Shown here: positions 43,391-51,991 of the stretch, in pieces | Layout of the letters: every line of letters starts with the position of its first letter | How positions within the stretch are numbered: position 1 is the stretch's first letter | Assembly: GCA_944324825.1 (NCBI GenBank) | Contig: CALUXU010000001.1 | Location: 372,001-436,000 of the forward strand | From: Candidatus Gastranaerophilales bacterium | Lineage (GTDB): Bacteria; Cyanobacteriota; Vampirovibrionia; Gastranaerophilales; Gastranaerophilaceae | Direction of reading: 5' to 3' | Length of the DNA stretch: 64,000 nucleotides | Notes under the pieces: model-generated | Told to the model about the DNA's origin: nothing | Databases searched by the model: none | Seen by the model: only the letters and a program-made list of their open reading frames with translations | Made by a program: the position numbers and the translations under genes

Positions 43391-45262
43391 TTATTGCTGT
43401 TCCTGTGGTGTTTCCTGCGCAGGATTTTGAGAATTATCAACCATACTTAAATTAGGTACATTTTGTTGTTGACCGGCGGCAGCAGCAATCATTTGCATTG
43501 GATTTACAGCACCGGCCTGAGCTCCCAATTGTGCCTGCTGCCCCAAAAATCTTTCCGGATTTTCAACACCTTTTTGTTCAAAATACCATATAAATATTTC
43601 AGGTAAATCAAGGGAAATCCGTTGTGAAAACTTGTCAATAGCTTGAATTAATAAATCAGCTTTTGATGATTTTTCATTTATCATAGTTCTGTCAGCATAA
43701 GTGTATTTATAATCCGCCTGTCTGACAGTATCATCAACCTCTATCATTTCCTTCTGATTATTTTTGTTGACAAAAACAGTTTCAATGCCTGATTTAAAAT
43801 CGGCGCAAAGTTTTGCCACATTTTTCACATCAGGAATAATCAAGTACTGATTAATAATATCCAATAACATAGACAATCTGGTCATCTGCCCTTGAGTTTT
43901 TGTAGTAATCTCGGTTGCCGTTTTTGTTGAAGCTTCATCAGTACCTATCATACTAGGATAAATCCCTGAAACCTCCGACATAAGACTATCCAAAAACGTT
44001 ATATCATTGAGAAAAACTGTATGCTCAAATTGCAGTTGTTTAAAAGCTGCCGTTGGTGAAAGGTTATCGCCGTATTCAATAATTTTCCCGGGATATAAAT
44101 TAATTTCTTCTTGTGAGAAAAAACCCTCCGGAGCCAAAAGCGGCGGATTTTCAGACAAGGCTTGCATATTTAAAGTCCTGTTAAACAAATCCTCTTGAGC
44201 GTGTGCAATAGATAAAATCGAATACAGAGGGCTAATACCTCTTTTGGTTTCCGGATCCTGAATAAAAGTTCCGTAAGTAAACGGGTTAATAATACTTTCA
44301 TTCTTTTGAAATCTTACGAGGAATTTTCTTGCAACCACAACTGCATGCCAGTTTTTCAGCAGAGTACCGTCAGGAAGCTGCAAATCTCCCCAGTGCTCCA
44401 GAATTTCTATTGTTTCGCCATCGGTAACATCATCAAAAAGTCTTTTAATATCTTTGTTAATACCGCTTGTATCTTTAGAGGATTTAACGATATTTTTAAT
44501 CGCCTCGGCAGTTGCTTTATCGACTTTATAAAGTTTGTTATTAATAATTTCCTGCGGAGTTTTAAACGAGCGATAAATTTTCGGGCATTCGTCCCAATTA
44601 TCTTTCTGAGAAACATCAAAAACAAGATTTGCCGGATTTACAGGATAAATATACGGATTATCATAAATTTTTCTTGTATCTGTCCAGAAATTTTTGCCTT
44701 GTGAAATTGCCTCAAGAATTCTCGGCAGTTTTTCAATATTTTCAGAAAACAAATTCTTAAAGAAATCTATCGGCCGCCTGTACTCTTCATATTTTTTCTT
44801 CCAGGCCGTAAATGAAATAAGTTCTCCATACAACAAAGCATTATCAATAACCGTATCGCATGTTTTCTGATAATTCATTTTTTCCAGAATATCAACAAGC
44901 ATAGCCTTTTGTTTATTAGAATCATTGTCGCTATCCTGATTTTCGCCTGAAACATCAAACATGGAATTAACGTTGGAATAAACATTTCTCCAAATAAAAG
45001 CTTTTAGCGTTTGGTAAAGCATAAAAACTTTACACATTTTAATTTTAGACTTCCAATTAGTATTTTTATCAGAAGATTTGTTAATAAAACTTTTTTTGAA
45101 AAAAATCTCATCAATCAAAGTATTTGCTTTATCAAGATTAACAGAGCGTTTATCATTAAAAGTTTTAAAATTATCAGTAATCATTTTAACAAGATTACTT
45201 TCATTTTCTTTAGAAAGAGTTTTGGAAGTATTATCTTTTTCAATTATGTATTCAAATGACAT
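43391..45262 (-). CDS. Phage portal protein
   Basis: The 623-residue protein fits podovirus portals in length and sequence. IKMCKVFMLYQTLKAFIWRN and NYQKTCDTVIDNALLYGELI form the wing and stem region, with GISPLYSILSIAHAQEDLFN later. The Gln/Ala/Pro-rich tail (ending AQETPQEQQ) resembles portal barrels. It starts MSFEYIIEKDN at 45262 after GAAAGGACTTGATA. As the dodecameric DNA gate it sits upstream of scaffold and capsid, but two toxin-immunity modules and orphan genes are wedged between. Confidence 0.8.
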   Translation of the reverse strand: MSFEYIIEKDNTSKTLSKENESNLVKMITDNFKTFNDKRSVNLDKANTLIDEIFFKKSFINKSSDKNTNWKSKIKMCKVFMLYQTLKAFIWRNVYSNVNSMFDVSGENQDSDNDSNKQKAMLVDILEKMNYQKTCDTVIDNALLYGELISFTAWKKKYEEYRRPIDFFKNLFSENIEKLPRILEAISQGKNFWTDTRKIYDNPYIYPVNPANLVFDVSQKDNWDECPKIYRSFKTPQEIINNKLYKVDKATAEAIKNIVKSSKDTSGINKDIKRLFDDVTDGETIEILEHWGDLQLPDGTLLKNWHAVVVARKFLVRFQKNESIINPFTYGTFIQDPETKRGISPLYSILSIAHAQEDLFNRTLNMQALSENPPLLAPEGFFSQEEINLYPGKIIEYGDNLSPTAAFKQLQFEHTVFLNDITFLDSLMSEVSGIYPSMIGTDEASTKTATEITTKTQGQMTRLSMLLDIINQYLIIPDVKNVAKLCADFKSGIETVFVNKNNQKEMIEVDDTVRQADYKYTYADRTMINEKSSKADLLIQAIDKFSQRISLDLPEIFIWYFEQKGVENPERFLGQQAQLGAQAGAVNPMQMIAAAAGQQQNVPNLSMVDNSQNPAQETPQEQQ

Positions 45263-45276
45263 ATCAAGTCCTTTCA

Positions 45277-45597
45277 TTAAATTTTCTTAAAATCAACTCC
45301 CTCAATAATATTAATTTGAGGTTCAGTATCCTGTAGCGGAGTATCCTTATCAAGGTTCAGAGCGAGTCTTTGCCCTTTTTGGATTTTAGCAATGGCAGAA
45401 ATAAGAAAATCCAGAGTCGCAATCAAATTTTTAGACAGCTCCAAAGGATTTTCCTTGTAGTTTTTAATTTCAGCCAAAAAATTATTCAAGAGAATCTCGA
45501 CAGAATCGAGAGCAGTATTAAAAAGATTAACATGCCTCAGATTAATCTCGATTTTGTCTGAATCATCAATATCTTTTATTCTTTTAGATTTTTTCAT
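45277..45597 (-). CDS. Small helical phage protein upstream of portal
   Basis: The 106-residue product starts MKKSKRIKDIDDSDKIEINL at 45597 and is mostly helical with a basic start and acidic end. It ends 14 bp before the portal start. This is a common position for a small terminase subunit, but I see no helix-turn-helix motif, so the role is unassigned. Confidence 0.5.
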   Translation of the reverse strand: MKKSKRIKDIDDSDKIEINLRHVNLFNTALDSVEILLNNFLAEIKNYKENPLELSKNLIATLDFLISAIAKIQKGQRLALNLDKDTPLQDTEPQINIIEGVDFKKI

Positions 45598-45669
45598 AAT
45601 AATCTCATCGGTAAATATATTAAACAAAATTGAGTATACTATGATATAGTGTAAATAAAGGAGAAAACG

Positions 45670-46020
45670 ATGAAAAATATATGTAGAATATTTATTTTAT
45701 TCATTTTATTTACAACAATATCAAGTACACTTGCGTATTCAAGAACCACAACGTATCAACAATTCGGGAATACCGTATACTCATCAGACGGCAAGACTTA
45801 CCAAAAATTTGGCAACACCGTATATTCATCGGACGGCAAAACTTATCAAAAATTTGGAGATACGACATACTCATCCGACGGTACAACTTACCAACGATTT
45901 GGTAATACAACATACTCATCTGACGGCAAAACTTACCAAAATTTCGGAGATACTACATATTCATCTGATGGTGCAACCTACCAAAAATTTGGTAATACCA
46001 TATACAAAAATAGCAGATAA
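45670..46020 (+). CDS. Secreted repeat protein, TYQxFGxTxYSSDG repeats
   Basis: The 116-residue product has a signal peptide (MKNICRIFILFILFTTISS, cleavage near ..LAYS). Five to six 16-residue repeats follow with pattern T-Y-Q-x-F-G-[N/D]-T-x-Y-S-S-D-G-x. The repeats are also similar at DNA level. AAAGGAGAAAACG sets the ATG. It runs opposite to the phage operon and may be surface-exposed cargo expressed from the lysogen. No enzymatic motif is seen. Confidence 0.65.
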   Translation: MKNICRIFILFILFTTISSTLAYSRTTTYQQFGNTVYSSDGKTYQKFGNTVYSSDGKTYQKFGDTTYSSDGTTYQRFGNTTYSSDGKTYQNFGDTTYSSDGATYQKFGNTIYKNSR

Positions 46021-46112
46021 TTACTATTTCATAGCTCCCATAATTATGCGATATCAGTAACAAAATTCATATAGCTTAATAATTTTCTCCTTAGTAAAGT
46101 AACCAAGTTCGA

Positions 46113-46736
46113 TTATTTACTAAATAATTTTGCAATAGTAGAAATTATGCTACCTACATCATTAGCCATATTTGAAAATACGTTAGATGATTCCGAGTTA
46201 CTTGTTGACACATTACTAGAATTACTTCTGCTTGTATTCAGAGATTGAGCTTGGTTGCTGTTAATAACATTATATCCTTGCAGATACGCACCGAGCAGAT
46301 TATTAATAACATTGGCTGTTTCATTCTGTGAATTAGCAAGTAATTCACTAACATAATCCGCTGTTTGCTGCGCCGATTGATTTACAGCATTGTTATACAT
46401 ATCAGTAGCCTGACTTGAGCGAATCATATTTCTTTGAGTCAGCGGACTAACGATACTATTTTCAACGGTATTTTTCATTTGTGTATTCAAATTATTTTGA
46501 AAACTATTAAGTTTTGCTTGGTTAGTTGTTGAATTTAATGAAGGATTCAAATATTCATTCAAAAGGTTTCCGATATTTTGATTAACGTTATTATAAATAG
46601 TGTCAAACGCTGTACCTTTTTGAAAATTTGAAGTAGTTCCTTTGTTATTAGTTGTAGAAGTAACATAGGGATTAGAGGTAGTTGTATTACCTAAAACTGT
46701 CTTATTAGTAGAAACCGAACTAGATTTTCCGCCCAT
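46113..46736 (-). CDS. Probable internal virion / ejection protein
   Basis: The 207-residue product is very rich in Asn, Ser, Thr and Gln (NIGNLLNEYLNPSLNSTTNQ) with helical amphipathic stretches and starts MGGKSSSVSTNKTVLGNTTT. Such composition and position ahead of the portal are typical of podovirus ejection or internal core proteins. GAAAGGAAATTAAT sets the ATG. The assignment is tentative. Confidence 0.5.
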   Translation of the reverse strand: MGGKSSSVSTNKTVLGNTTTSNPYVTSTTNNKGTTSNFQKGTAFDTIYNNVNQNIGNLLNEYLNPSLNSTTNQAKLNSFQNNLNTQMKNTVENSIVSPLTQRNMIRSSQATDMYNNAVNQSAQQTADYVSELLANSQNETANVINNLLGAYLQGYNVINSNQAQSLNTSRSNSSNVSTSNSESSNVFSNMANDVGSIISTIAKLFSK

Positions 46737-46737
46737 A

Positions 46738-47124
46738 TTAATTTCCTTTCATATTATTGTGATAAACGAACAGGTTTTCGGATATTTTTTTAAATCCGCA
46801 TCTTAAAAGCAGTAATATTGCTGTTTTATGCTTAGATTCAGCATAAATATCCGATTTAAACCAATTAAATATTTTTTTCACTGCATAAATATTAAACGAA
46901 TGAAACCCTCTTTTAGCAAAACCGTTCAAGAAGGTTTTCCCGTCTTTCTGGTAAACATAAATACATCCAACAAGAGTTTTATCATCATAAAACGAAAAAA
47001 AGAACGTATTTTGAATAATCTGATTAAATGAAGCATCGTCACCTATTAATTTTTGATTTTTTTTATAAAGTTTTCTGCAGGCATAAAAATCAAAATTTTT
47101 ATCTGCAGGAATTCTAACATCCAT
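46738..47124 (-). CDS. Phage GNAT-like acetyltransferase
   Basis: The 128-residue product starts MDVRIPADKNFDFYACRKLY at 47124 after GAAAGGAGGATT. VGCIYVYQKDGKTFLNGFAK and AILLLLRCGFKKISENLFVY resemble the strand-loop-helix and last strand of the GNAT fold. Similar small acetyltransferase-like genes often stand at the head of podovirus structural operons. It is the most upstream gene of the structural cluster. Confidence 0.55.
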   Translation of the reverse strand: MDVRIPADKNFDFYACRKLYKKNQKLIGDDASFNQIIQNTFFFSFYDDKTLVGCIYVYQKDGKTFLNGFAKRGFHSFNIYAVKKIFNWFKSDIYAESKHKTAILLLLRCGFKKISENLFVYHNNMKGN

Positions 47125-47903
47125 AATCCTCCTTTCAAAAACATTTCTATTCATGATGAATTATTTTGTCATGCTGAACTTGTTTCCACTGTTGTCCATG
47201 ATAATGTCATTATTGATAATCTTCTTCCCTTGTGAGGGAGGATGGAAATGCTGCTAAGTAGTTAAGAAATCAAGCAGCTATGCATTACCCTCTCCTTGAG
47301 GAGAGCGGATTTCTGTACGGGGGTAAATAGGGAATATTTATTTTTTCTTTTCATTTACCCCTCCGGATAGCGAACAGATGGAACCAACAGTGGCGGAGCC
47401 ACGAAGGTGACATTCTGTGAGCGTGGAAGAAATCCAAGACAGGGCAGGGTGAGGTGTAGTTCTCGAACAGCCAATAATCCAAGACAGCGGATTGTGAGCA
47501 GAGGCTGGAGCGTTTCACGAAGGGGAAATGCGGAACGCCGTTTAATGCGAACAATCCAAGACAAGGATTGAGATGGGTGCCGCTCAAAAAATCCATTTAT
47601 GATAATCTTCCTCCCTTGTGAGGGAGGATGGAAATGCTGCTAAGTAGTTAAGAAATCAAGCAGCTATGCATTACCCTCTCCTTGAGGAGAGGGCAGGGTG
47701 AGGTGTAGTTCTCGAACAGCCAATAATCCAAGACAAGGATAAGAGGTGGGTGCCGATTATAACATCCACTTGATAGAAAAAGTTCGTAATGACATTTTAA
47801 TTTATTGTTTCAACAGTATTTTTTCGTATGCAACATATATATCTTTATCCACTTTTCTAGCTTTTACATAAAATTATTTAAAACAGCTGTGCTTCAAAAA
47901 AAA
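47125..47903. repeat. Repeat-rich non-coding region at the head of the structural cluster
   Basis: A 91-bp block (GATAATCTTC.., CTCTCCTTGAGGAGAG end) occurs at 47215-47305 and 47601-47691. A 45-bp block (GGGCAGGGTGAGGTGTAGTT..) occurs at 47442-47486 and 47691-47735. The sequence is GC-richer than its surroundings with internal palindromes such as CTCTCCTTGAGGAGAG. Frames inside are chance. A promoter for the late operon would be expected near here but I cannot identify one. Confidence 0.6.
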
Positions 47904-47943
47904 AGGGATTGCTAAAGGGAACGAAAGAGAACAAGCAATCCCT
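47904..47943. terminator. GGGATTGCT/AGCAATCCC hairpin, unit boundary 0
   Basis: AGGGATTGCT and AGCAATCCCT form a stem preceded by an A-run. The same hairpin family closes each of the three following toxin units (50045, 52548, 54380). Confidence 0.65.
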
Positions 47944-48056
47944 ATTATTAGTTAATTACGTAAAGGAATTGAAAGAAATAAACAAAACTGTGCCTTTAAA
48001 ACAGTGTAAATTATCTCTGGAAAAATGGAAGATAAAAACTAAGTACCGGGTAAAAC

Positions 48057-48938
48057 TTATTTTCTGCGATAATATCCGCTAACTTTTGTATTGAATTATT
48101 CGGCTGGTCGCAAAAGCGTGGTTTTGCTCCACGTTACGGGCTAGCCGCTTTGCGGCGTCGCCCTACCGAAAATTCAACCGTCAGAACGGGTGTAAGATTT
48201 CACATAAATTAAATCTCCGGAATTTACACCGTTATCCAGATCTTCTTTGGTGTAGCTTTCCCCGTTATAATATTGCTTGGCATACCTATCGATAATTTCT
48301 TTATCATCTGTTTTAGCAAGATTAAACTCGGTATTATAGATTAGTCTGTTTTTGGTTGACAAACTATCCAAAAACTCAGGAGTTATTTCGTTACCGTCAT
48401 CAAGGAATGTATATTCATTACCGTTATTATCGGTATAGGTTTTAGGTTCTGTATTTACTATATTTGCTGCAAATCCCATTACATCTTTATACTTCCTTTT
48501 ATCAGAAGGATGCGTAATTAATTCGCCTTTTCTCATCTTTTGCATAACTTTATCTGCGATAATATCATCCTGCTTTGATTCAGGAAGTTTATAAAATTCT
48601 TGTCCATATTCTTTTTTAATCTGGTCAGCAATTCTGCGGCCTTGTTGGTTATTCCATAAATCCATATTCTTTTCACCTGGTGGATTGTTTGGTGTTTGAT
48701 ATTCATGAAAATAACCTAATAATATACTTAAAGTATTATTATATCTTAATGATAAATCTGCACCTAAAAATGTATGCTTGAAGGCATCAGCTTCATTATT
48801 CCAAAACTCATGTCCCTTTTGGTGACTTACTTTAAATCCATATATTTTTTGATATTTTGACGTTTTTTGGACTATTTGATTATTATAATTTTTTTGTTTT
48901 TTTAACTCCAAATCTTGAAAATAATTTTTAAAATACAT
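48057..48938 (-). pseudogene. DUF6973-like toxin, C-terminal tag split by an 87-bp element (unit 1)
   Basis: The frame from the ATG at 48938 (AAGGAG upstream) runs to a TGA at 48174 created by the element. Past the element, TKVSGYYRRK and the original TAA at 48057 remain. EFWNNEADAFKHTFLGADLS and NMDLWNNQQGRRIADQI match the DAFRH..MDLxNNxxGR pattern I associate with the DUF6973 family of putative toxins. The C-terminal ~150 residues are shared with 50299. The truncated ~254-residue protein might still be made, lacking the tag end. Confidence 0.7.
48090..48176. mobile_element. ~88-bp inverted-repeat element in a toxin tag, copy 2
   Basis: The element again runs from TTGAATTATTCGG to CCGAAAATTCAA. 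Removing it exactly restores GACGG+TACAAAAGTT, the intact S-D-G-T-K-V codons, with no target duplication. The internal palindrome GCCGC/GCGGC differs from copy 1, so the copies are not a recent duplication of one insertion. Confidence 0.78.
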
Positions 48939-48971
48939 ATACACTCCTTTTTAAATGATATAATTAAATCT

Positions 48972-49382
48972 ATGAAAAGCATAAAACATTTATTTACTAT
49001 TAATCTATTAAGTATAATAGGATACTTATATTTAATATATTGTGTTTTTTTAGATTGTTACAAAAAACCGATTATTATGAATAATAAATTTTCAACAATT
49101 AATGATATTGACATAATTCAAGGAAATAATGAAATTATATATTTATTATTAATTAAAAACTTTATATTAATATCATTTTCTATTCTCATAAGTATTTTAT
49201 TTTTTGCACTTATTGAATATATTTTACGGGAAAAGAATATAATCCCGAAATTTAAAATGCCCAATAACAAAATATATAAAACTATATTTACAACAGGATT
49301 GCTATTACAATTAACACCTATTTTTTATTTGTTGTTAATATTTATCTTTCCAATTATTAAATATAATCTTATAAATAACTAA
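48972..49382 (+). CDS. Immunity-like membrane protein (unit 1)
   Basis: The 136-residue protein starts MKSIKHLFTINLLSIIGYLY. I place the start at 48972 because TATAAT at 48959-48964 ends 7 nt before it; an upstream in-frame ATG lies inside the toxin start. It has about four membrane segments and KMPNNKIYKTIFTTGLLLQL near the end. It is divergent from the DUF6973-like toxin, 33 bp away, next to the toxin's N-terminal variable end. It is similar to 51992 and 391. Confidence 0.7.
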   Translation: MKSIKHLFTINLLSIIGYLYLIYCVFLDCYKKPIIMNNKFSTINDIDIIQGNNEIIYLLLIKNFILISFSILISILFFALIEYILREKNIIPKFKMPNNKIYKTIFTTGLLLQLTPIFYLLLIFIFPIIKYNLINN

Positions 49383-49388
49383 ATAAAC

Positions 49389-49514
49389 TTAACAAAAACT
49401 TATTTTATTTTGAATCACTAAGCAAGGACCTCCTAAATCATCTTTATCATTACTATATCCACCTTCTGATGGAAACAAAAATTCAAGTGCTTTTTCAAAA
49501 TTTTTATAACTCAT
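49389..49514 (-). pseudogene. Truncated GH108-type muramidase
   Basis: GAAAGGAGTTTATT and an ATG at 49514 open a 41-codon frame, MSYKNFEKALEFLFPSEGGY then SNDKDDLGGP. This is the hallmark N-terminus of GH108 N-acetylmuramidases (EGGYxNDxxDxGG), with the catalytic Glu in EGGY. Sequence homology stops after GGP and an unrelated tail reaches TAA at 49389. It is a remnant of a peptidoglycan-cleaving toxin or lysin. Confidence 0.72.
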
Positions 49515-49567
49515 AATAAACTCCTTTCATTAATATACAAATTTAATTTTTATGCTAATATAAAATT

Positions 49568-50032
49568 ATGAAATTATATTAAAAAACTATTTTAATAATA
49601 TTCATTTTGATATCAGTAGGTTTCAATATCAAACATATTTTATGGCCTTATGATTTCAAAACTCAGGCTGAAATGACAACAGCTGCAGAACAAATATCTG
49701 ATATAACAAGTGATAAATTTGAACAAATATGTAATAAAATTATCGAAAACTATAATACCGATAATAAATTTGTAACCGCATTCATCGCGGACAAAGAAGA
49801 ATTTTTAAAATACCGAACAATGCAAATAAATACGGTATTACCTGCATATAATTCAGATTTCACAGCGTACGGCACAAACTACCCTATATATGCAGGCTCT
49901 TATAGAAACGAATTAACCATTAACAAAATAAAAGAATATAAAAGAGCTGTTGAAACATACTGCTTATACAATGATATTTACCAACCGGCAGGTGCTTGCA
50001 GCGAAGAAACTATAGATAGTCTTTTTAAATAA
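49568..50032 (+). pseudogene. LprI-like lysozyme inhibitor with TAA at codon 5
   Basis: From the ATG at 49568 the frame reads M-K-L-Y-stop, then KTILIIFILISVGFNIK, which completes a signal peptide, and then ~135 intact codons. FVTAFIADKEEFLKYRTMQI and YRNELTINKIKEYKRAVETY resemble the LprI/DUF1311 group of lysozyme inhibitors. TAA probably replaces AAA. A TTG at 49607 could restart but leaves a shortened signal. It is divergent from the muramidase remnant, so the two look like a decayed toxin-immunity pair. Confidence 0.65.
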
Positions 50033-50044
50033 TCATTAAAAAAG

Positions 50045-50078
50045 CGGGATTGCTGAAAACATGTAAAAAACAATCCCG
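50045..50078 (+). terminator. Terminator closing unit 1
   Basis: CGGGATTG at 50045-50052 pairs with CAATCCCG at 50071-50078, preceded by an A-run. Confidence 0.7.
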
Positions 50079-50251
50079 GAATTACACGTAAAGGAATAGA
50101 AAGAATATAAAAAATAAAAGTAAGACTTTAATAACTTGTTATCCGTAATTTCATTTTTATAAGAACTAAAAAGTAAACAAAACAAACACCCATCTAAAAT
50201 TAGGTTGGTAAAACTTATCCTTTTCTGCGATAGTAACCGCTAACTTTTGTA

Positions 50252-50293
50252 TTGAATTATTCGGCTGGTCGCAAAAACGTGGTTTTGCTCCAC
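50252..50293. mobile_element. Truncated copy of the ~88-bp element (unit 2)
   Basis: Only the TTGAATTATTCGG end and the CGTGG palindrome remain, ending at CTCCAC. It is flanked on one side by a leftover of a toxin tag (TAACTTTTGTA) and on the other by the stop of the intact toxin at 50299. Confidence 0.7.
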
Positions 50294-50298
50294 ACAAA

Positions 50299-51057
50299 TT
50301 ACCCTTTTCTGCGGTAATAGCCGCTAACCTTTGTACCATCAGAACGGGTGTAAGATTTTACATAGATTAAATCTCCGGAATTTACACCGTTATCCAGGTC
50401 TTCTTTGGTATAGCTTTCCCCGTTGTAATATTGCTTTGCATACCTATCGATAATTTCTTTATCATCTGTTTTAGCAAGATTAAACTCGGTATTATAGATT
50501 AGTCTGTTTTTGGTTGACAAACTATCCAAAAACTCAGGAGTTATTTCGTTACCATCGTCAAGGTATGTATATTCATTACCGTTATTATCGGTATAGGTTT
50601 TAGGTTCTGTATTTACTATATTTGCTGCAAACCCCATTACATCTTTATACTTCCTTTTATCTGAAGGATGAGTTATCAATTCGCCTTTTTTCATCTTTTG
50701 CATAACTTTATCTGCGATTATATCATCCTGCATGGATTCGGGTAGTTTATAGAATTCTTTTCCGTATTCTTTTCTAATTTGGTCAGCAATTCTGCGGCCT
50801 TGTTGGTTATTCCATAAATCCATATTCTTTTCCATAATTGATTGACCTTGCACAAAACCAACAACATTTTCATATGAATCAGCAACAAATTTTGCAAATT
50901 TATTATTTTTCTTAAGTGCATAACTTGCTTGCATAAATGTATGTCGGAAAGCATCTGTTTCATCATTCCAACCTGGATAATCTATATCTTCATTTAAATT
51001 ATATTTTAAAGCATATTTTCTTGCTTTTTCTTCAAAGTCAAACATCGTATTATACAT
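50299..51057 (-). CDS. DUF6973-like toxin with intact C-terminal RSDGTKV tag (unit 2)
   Basis: The 252-residue product starts MYNTMFDFEEKARKYALKYN after GAGGAGT. GWNDETDAFRHTFMQASYAL and KNMDLWNNQQGRRIADQIRK carry the DAFRH..MDLxNNxxGR pattern. A shared linker (NGNEYTYLDDGNEITPEFLD) leads to the tag YVKSYTRSDGTKVSGYYRRK at the extreme C-terminus. The N-terminal ~75 residues differ from the unit 1 toxin while the rest is nearly identical. The catalytic chemistry of this family is not known to me. Confidence 0.68.
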   Translation of the reverse strand: MYNTMFDFEEKARKYALKYNLNEDIDYPGWNDETDAFRHTFMQASYALKKNNKFAKFVADSYENVVGFVQGQSIMEKNMDLWNNQQGRRIADQIRKEYGKEFYKLPESMQDDIIADKVMQKMKKGELITHPSDKRKYKDVMGFAANIVNTEPKTYTDNNGNEYTYLDDGNEITPEFLDSLSTKNRLIYNTEFNLAKTDDKEIIDRYAKQYYNGESYTKEDLDNGVNSGDLIYVKSYTRSDGTKVSGYYRRKG

Positions 51058-51144
51058 AACATTACTCCTCTTAATTTAATGTAATTTTTTTAATAATAAA
51101 ATTAAATAATCAATATTGAACTCTATTGTTAATTTAAAAAATGA

Positions 51145-51900
51145 TTAATCAACAAACCGAATAATAACAATCTCAGGAATACAATTAAACCTGATTGGCA
51201 ATATACTTGTACCTAACCCTTTTGTTACAAACATCTTTTTAAACCCATCATTAAAATAACCATATAAATATTTTTTCCCTGATTTTGACGGAACAAATAA
51301 CGGACCAATAAAAGGAATATTGACTTGTCCGCCATGATTATGTCCGGCAAGCACTAAATTTACATTTTCATCAACATCAGGATATAAATCAGGACTATGC
51401 ATTAAAAGAATACGCGGCTGTTTTGTATTCTTAAATGCTTTATCAATATTGGGACATCCTGTAATACTATCTTCAACTCCACATATATAAAGATTTTTTT
51501 CTTTAATATAATAATTTGAATTATTAAGAATCTTGATACCTAAATCACCAATATTCGTATCATGGTTACCTAAAACCGTATAAACCCCGTATTTTGATTG
51601 AATTCCGGACAATGCCTTTTTTATTTCTTCAGTATAAACCTTATTTTCATTATTAAATCCGTCAATATAGTCGCCGCAGGAAAGTACTAAATCCGGCTCT
51701 TGTTGATTAATTTTATTTATAATCCTATTTAAACGACATTTATCATATGATTTAAAGTGAATATCACCAATAAATACTATCTTAAGATTCGCAAGCTGGT
51801 TATCATGAACAGTTATATTTTTAACGGTAATTAAATTAGGTTCTATTAATATTGCCCAAATACAAATAAATATTATTATAAGAACTAATATTTTCTTCAT
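51145..51900 (-). CDS. Calcineurin-like metallophosphoesterase, membrane anchored
   Basis: The 251-residue enzyme has an N-terminal membrane helix (KKILVLIIIFICIWAILI) and all family motifs: FIGDIHFKSYDK, LSCGDYIDG, VLGNHDTN, LLMHSPDLYP and LAGHNHGGQV. It resembles the YkuE/YaeI group, which acts at the membrane on phospholipid- or UDP-sugar-linked substrates. It lies upstream of the unit 2 toxin on the same strand and divergent from the immunity gene at 51992, suggesting it belongs to the module. It may be an effector or an inserted host gene. Confidence 0.82.
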   Translation of the reverse strand: MKKILVLIIIFICIWAILIEPNLITVKNITVHDNQLANLKIVFIGDIHFKSYDKCRLNRIINKINQQEPDLVLSCGDYIDGFNNENKVYTEEIKKALSGIQSKYGVYTVLGNHDTNIGDLGIKILNNSNYYIKEKNLYICGVEDSITGCPNIDKAFKNTKQPRILLMHSPDLYPDVDENVNLVLAGHNHGGQVNIPFIGPLFVPSKSGKKYLYGYFNDGFKKMFVTKGLGTSILPIRFNCIPEIVIIRFVD

Positions 51901-51991
51901 ATTTATATTATACTATAATTTATAATCATTAATTAATATATTTTATGTTTTTCAGTTTGTATTTCTTTTCTTGATATGCTAAAATATTTCA

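Noticed and set aside
47351-47596. 81-codon minus-strand frame in the repeat-rich region
   Set aside because: It spans palindromic intergenic repeats, has no ribosome site, and overlaps another equally long frame; composition reflects the repeats.
21771-49582. Stop-codon reassignment of TAA suggested by in-frame TAA at 21771, 39560-39775 and 49580
   Set aside because: The sense codons they replace differ (Glu, Gln and Lys), all lie in decaying cargo genes, RF1 with a normal P-x-T motif is present, and structural genes end normally with TAA.
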